The translations under genes were made by a program, and so were the position numbers. 64,000 nt of DNA, taken from contig NZ_FNPH01000003.1 of the NCBI RefSeq assembly GCF_900107255.1, positions 558,001-622,000 on the forward strand, in the 5' to 3' direction. This document shows positions 61,043 to 64,000 of this stretch, one piece after another; position 1 is the stretch's first letter; the number at the start of each line of letters is the position of its first letter. This DNA is from Micromonospora pattaloongensis (GTDB lineage: Bacteria; Actinomycetota; Actinomycetes; Mycobacteriales; Micromonosporaceae). The notes below the pieces were generated by a model. The model was not told the DNA's origin, did not search any database, and saw nothing but the letters and a program-made list of their open reading frames with translations.

Positions 61043-61888
61043 TCACCCCTTTCCCGCGGTGCCGACCGGCACCGCCGCTCTGAGTCGGTACGCCGACGTC
61101 CGTCCGGCCACGACCCGCTCGTAGTTGTCATCCACGCCGATGGTGGTCTCGGCCGCGCCCAGGAACAGCCACCCGTCGGGGCGCAGCAGCCGGCCCATGC
61201 TGCGCAGCACGGACCGCTTCGTCTCGACGTCGAAATAGATGAGAACGTTCCGCAGGAAGATCACGTCGAACGGCGGCAGCGCCGGCAGCGGCGCGGTGAG
61301 GTTCATCCGCTGGAACGTCACGGTGCGACGCAGCGCCGGCATCACTCGCCAGTGCGCGCCCACCCGTTCGAAGTTGTGCACCAACTTCTGTACCGGCAGG
61401 CCGCGGTTCACCTCGACCTGGCTGAACTCACCCCGTTCGGCCCGCTCGATCATCTCGCCGGAGATGTCCGTGCCGAGAATCTCGTACGTCCACCCCGCCG
61501 GCAGCGTCTCGCGCAGCGCGATGGCCAGGCTGTACGGCTCCTGGCCGCTGGAGCAGGCGGCCGACCAGACCCGGATGTGCCGGTTGGCCGCCCGATTGGC
61601 GATCAGTTCGGGCAGCACCTGAGTGGTCAGCGCGGTGAACGGATCCTGGTCACGGAACCACGAGGTCTCGTTCGTGGTGAGCGCGTCGACGATCCGGCTC
61701 TGCCCCACCGGATCCGGATGCCGCTGGATCGCGGCGAGGAACTCGGCGACGCTCGCCGCGCCGGTCTGGCGGGCGACCGGGATGAGCCTGGCCTCGACCA
61801 GATACTCCTTACCCGGGCCCAGGACAATGGAGGACTCGCGGCGTACCAGCGCGGAGACGAATGCGAAATCCGCAGCGGAAAGAGTCAT
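61043..61888 (-). CDS. cheR: Chemotaxis methyltransferase CheR
   Basis: A 281-residue S-adenosylmethionine-dependent enzyme that methylates chemoreceptor glutamates. N-terminal helical domain (DFAFVSALVRRESSIVLG, NETSWFRD), then the cofactor site VWSAACSSGQEPYSLAI and FDVIFLRNVLIYFD. The ATG at 61888 follows GGTGGTGA and overlaps the cheB stop by 4 bp. A frame open further upstream is ignored. Confidence 0.95.
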   Translation of the reverse strand: MTLSAADFAFVSALVRRESSIVLGPGKEYLVEARLIPVARQTGAASVAEFLAAIQRHPDPVGQSRIVDALTTNETSWFRDQDPFTALTTQVLPELIANRAANRHIRVWSAACSSGQEPYSLAIALRETLPAGWTYEILGTDISGEMIERAERGEFSQVEVNRGLPVQKLVHNFERVGAHWRVMPALRRTVTFQRMNLTAPLPALPPFDVIFLRNVLIYFDVETKRSVLRSMGRLLRPDGWLFLGAAETTIGVDDNYERVVAGRTSAYRLRAAVPVGTAGKG

Positions 61889-63003
61889 CGGGTCACCACC
61901 TTCGGCCGGGCCTGCCGCCCGGCGGTCATTCGGGTATTGAGGTATGTGCCGATCTCCGCGAGCGGCAGCACGGTGTGCGCGAGGCCGGCCTCCACGACGG
62001 CGCCGGGCATTCCCCACACCACCGAGCTCGCCTCGTCCTGAGCGATCACTTCTGCGCCGGCGGCGTGCAGCACCTCGCAGCCGCGGCGCCCGTCATGGCC
62101 CATCCCGGTCAGCACCACCGCGAGCGCGGAGGCGCCGTAGACCCGGTCCACCGACCGGAACAGCACGTCGACGGCGGGACGACAGGAGTTCTCCGGCGGG
62201 GCGCCGGTCAGCCGGGTGAGCCGGGCCGTCCCGCGCTGCAGCACCTCCAGGTGGCGGTCGCCGGGCGCGATGTAGACCACGCCGGGGGTGACCGGCATGT
62301 CGTCCTCGGCCTCGACGACCCGCACCGCGGCCATCCGGTTCAGCCGTTCGGCGAACATCCGGGTGAAGACCGGCGGCATGTGCTGCACGACCACCACGGG
62401 CACGGGCAGGTCCGCCGGGAACGCGCCGATCACCCGGGCCAGGGCGTCGGGTCCACCGGTCGAGGCGCCGATCGCGATGACGTCGATGGTGGTCCGCGGC
62501 GGCGCCGTGCGGGCGATCGGCCGGGACGCGGCGTGGGGGGCCGGGCGGGTGGGCGGCGGCGCGGCGGCCGGTCGGGTACGCGACGGCGGGGCCGTGCGAC
62601 CGTGGCCGGTGAGCGCGCGCATCCTCGGCACCAGCTGCTCGCGGACCGCCTGGATCGAGGCCGCGACGCTGCCGACGTTGGCCGGCTTCGTCACGTAGTC
62701 GGTGGCTCCGGCGGCCAGCGCGTCCAGGGTGGCGGCGGCGCCGGCGGAGCTGAGCGTGCTGAACATGATGACCGGTAACGTGCGGTGGACCTTGCGCAGC
62801 GCCCGTACCGCGGTGATGCCGTCCATGTCCGGCATCTCGATGTCCATCGTCACCACGTCCGGGGTGAGCTGGTCGACCTTGGCCAGCGCGATCCGGCCGT
62901 TGGCCGCCGTTCCGACGACCCGGATGTCGGGTAGTCCGGAGAGGGCGTCGACGATCAGGCGACGGACGACGACGGAGTCGTCTACCACCAGAACTGAGAT
63001 CAC
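61885..63003 (-). CDS. cheB: Chemotaxis methylesterase CheB
   Basis: A 372-residue response-regulator enzyme. Receiver 1-120 (VLVVDDSVVVRRL, DIEMPDMDG, TKP), a Pro/Arg/Ala-rich linker (about 140-180), and the esterase domain with the triad in GASTGGP (Ser), VVQHMPPVFT (His) and TGMGHDGRRG (Asp). Removes methyl groups from receptors. The GTG at 63003 with AGGAAGG gives the normal CheB N-terminus. First gene of the operon; FliA-type promoter 53-80 bp upstream. Confidence 0.95.
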   Translation of the reverse strand: MISVLVVDDSVVVRRLIVDALSGLPDIRVVGTAANGRIALAKVDQLTPDVVTMDIEMPDMDGITAVRALRKVHRTLPVIMFSTLSSAGAAATLDALAAGATDYVTKPANVGSVAASIQAVREQLVPRMRALTGHGRTAPPSRTRPAAAPPPTRPAPHAASRPIARTAPPRTTIDVIAIGASTGGPDALARVIGAFPADLPVPVVVVQHMPPVFTRMFAERLNRMAAVRVVEAEDDMPVTPGVVYIAPGDRHLEVLQRGTARLTRLTGAPPENSCRPAVDVLFRSVDRVYGASALAVVLTGMGHDGRRGCEVLHAAGAEVIAQDEASSVVWGMPGAVVEAGLAHTVLPLAEIGTYLNTRMTAGRQARPKVVTR

Positions 63004-63056
63004 TTCCGTCGCCTTCCTGAACCGGGGACCCGACGCCGCCGGCGTCGCGCACTCCC

Positions 63057-63083
63057 TATCGCCCGGATGGGAGCGGACCTGAG
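63057..63083 (-). promoter_or_regulatory. FliA-type promoter of the chemotaxis operon
   Basis: On the minus strand: CTCAG, 15 bp, GGCGATA (one change in the -10). It lies between the stop of the upstream gene and cheB. Confidence 0.68.
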
Positions 63084-63128
63084 AAGTGCGGACAAACCGG
63101 TCGGGTCGGGTTTCGCGGTGCGGTGGCG

Positions 63129-64000
63129 TCAGCTGAGCCACGCGGGCCCGAGCGCCCCGATCACCGGCGCGAGGAGCCGGTGCGCGGTCGCCTCGTCCAA
63201 CAGATCCCGGACGACCAGCGCCTGCACCGCGCCGCTGAGCAGGTTCCACACCCCGCCCGCCCGGTCGGCCAACGGCACCGCGGAGGTGTCCATCGCCTGC
63301 ACCAGCAACAGCTGCGCGGCGGCCGCCGTGCGGACCCGGTCGGAGAGGTACGCGCCCCAGGACGCGGAGTGCACGGCGGTCGCCCACCCGGTGCGCTGTT
63401 CCCGGGCCTCGTGGGCGACGCGCACCAGCCGGCGCGCCTCGGACTCGCGCAGCGTGCGGAGCCGGTCGAGGAGCCGGGAGATCGCGTAATGGTGCGGTCC
63501 GAGGTCGACGGGACGCCCGGCCGGCAGCTTGCGCATCGCCGCGACCCAGCCGGCGGCCAGCCCCCGCCGGGTGGTGTCGGCGAGCACGTCGCGCAGGTAG
63601 CTGGCGACGGTCGCGTCGCAGAGCAGCGCGGTCGCGCGCTCGGCCACCGGGTCCTGCCGCGCGGCGCGTCCCTGCCCGCTCCAGGTCCAGGACATCACGT
63701 CGTAGCGCACGCAACGCAGCAACGCGTCCAGGGATCCGATGGGGGCGCGTTCGACCAGCGAGAGCGACCGCTGCGGGTCCGCGGCGTCGGCCACCCCGCG
63801 CAGCGTCGGCATCCGCAGCGCCGCCTGCTCGACCGCGACCCACAACGGCCCGCGGACGCCCTCGTCCGGCAGGTAGCCGGCGAGGATCGGCAGGTCCTGC
63901 GGGCTCAGGCACAGCGCGCGCAGCAGCACCTCGGCCGTCGCCGACCCGCCGCCCAGCCGGGTCAGGTCGAACCCTAGAACCGGCGCGCTGACGAGGCTGT
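63129..64000 (-). CDS. Hypothetical protein, 5' end beyond the window
   Basis: At least 289 residues; the frame stays open and protein-like (SLVSAPVLGFDLTRLGGGS) to the window edge, so the internal GTG at 63929 is not the start. Largely helical, with LLRALCLSPQDLPILAGYL and RLVRVAHEAREQ; no membrane segment or known motif. Unknown function. It precedes the chemotaxis operon, which has its own promoter. Confidence 0.65.
   Translation of the reverse strand, partial: SLVSAPVLGFDLTRLGGGSATAEVLLRALCLSPQDLPILAGYLPDEGVRGPLWVAVEQAALRMPTLRGVADAADPQRSLSLVERAPIGSLDALLRCVRYDVMSWTWSGQGRAARQDPVAERATALLCDATVASYLRDVLADTTRRGLAAGWVAAMRKLPAGRPVDLGPHHYAISRLLDRLRTLRESEARRLVRVAHEAREQRTGWATAVHSASWGAYLSDRVRTAAAAQLLLVQAMDTSAVPLADRAGGVWNLLSGAVQALVVRDLLDEATAHRLLAPVIGALGPAWLS

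Noticed and set aside
61060-61080. GCGGTGCC/GGCACCGC inverted repeat near the cheR end
   Set aside because: Short, lies within codons of CheR, no T-tract, and the operon continues into cheY; not taken as a terminator.

Overview
The window is about 72% GC, carries actinobacterial gene families throughout, and holds a complete-looking flagellar gene cluster next to c-di-GMP and chemotaxis genes. That combination points to a motile-spore actinomycete of the Micromonosporaceae, most probably Actinoplanes or a close relative. No RNA genes, insertion sequences, phage genes or CRISPR arrays were seen.

Layout. Positions 1-751 hold no gene I can assign. From 752 to 11909 there are housekeeping and signalling genes: Smr, TPR, ROK kinase, ABC-F ATPase, zinc alcohol dehydrogenase, NhaA, a CHASE histidine kinase, a response regulator and a GGDEF-EAL protein. 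From 12180 to 19878 lie a secreted subtilisin, a small zinc-binding protein, an orphan PAS histidine kinase, a chemoreceptor and a secreted SH3/M23 peptidase. From 19945 to 50385 is the flagellar block: flgN-flgK-flgL-fliW-csrA leftward; fliA, fliC, fliD-fliS rightward; flgB-flgC-fliE-fliF-fliG-fliH-fliI-fliJ-(wall hydrolase)-fliK-flgD-flgE; flbD-motA-motB-fliL-fliM-fliN-fliO-fliP-fliQ-fliR-flhB; flhA-flhF-like-small membrane protein. A diguanylate cyclase, dnaE, a LysE-type exporter and a secreted SH3/glucosaminidase follow leftward. The right end is a leftward chemotaxis operon: cheB-cheR-cheY-cheX-cheY-cheX-like-degenerate EAL. The last gene runs off the window.

Regulation is the most striking aspect. 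Eight sites with the layout CTCAn-15 bp-GCCGATn (0-2 mismatches per element) precede flgN, fliC, flgB, flbD, flhA, the chemoreceptor, the diguanylate cyclase and cheB. All have exactly 15 bp spacing, and FliA (encoded here) is the natural sigma factor. A second signal, 11-bp-phased repeats of GCA(A/C)CCG, lies upstream of the subtilisin, the M23 protein, the glucosaminidase and fliA. It matches, from memory, the box described for the sporangium regulator TcrA of Actinoplanes missouriensis. Two of these sites have three half-sites rather than two. The picture is one programme in which wall and protein hydrolases that could free or mature the spores, the flagellum, chemotaxis and c-di-GMP are switched on together.

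Unusual proteins include an FlhF-like protein without any recognisable GTP-binding motif, an EAL protein missing two catalytic-site residues, a FliN with a CheC-like N-terminus lacking the active-site Asn, a FliM without the usual CheY-binding peptide, and a NlpC/P60-transglycosylase fusion in the fliJ-fliK slot. No flgF, flgG, flgM, cheA or cheW is present in the window.
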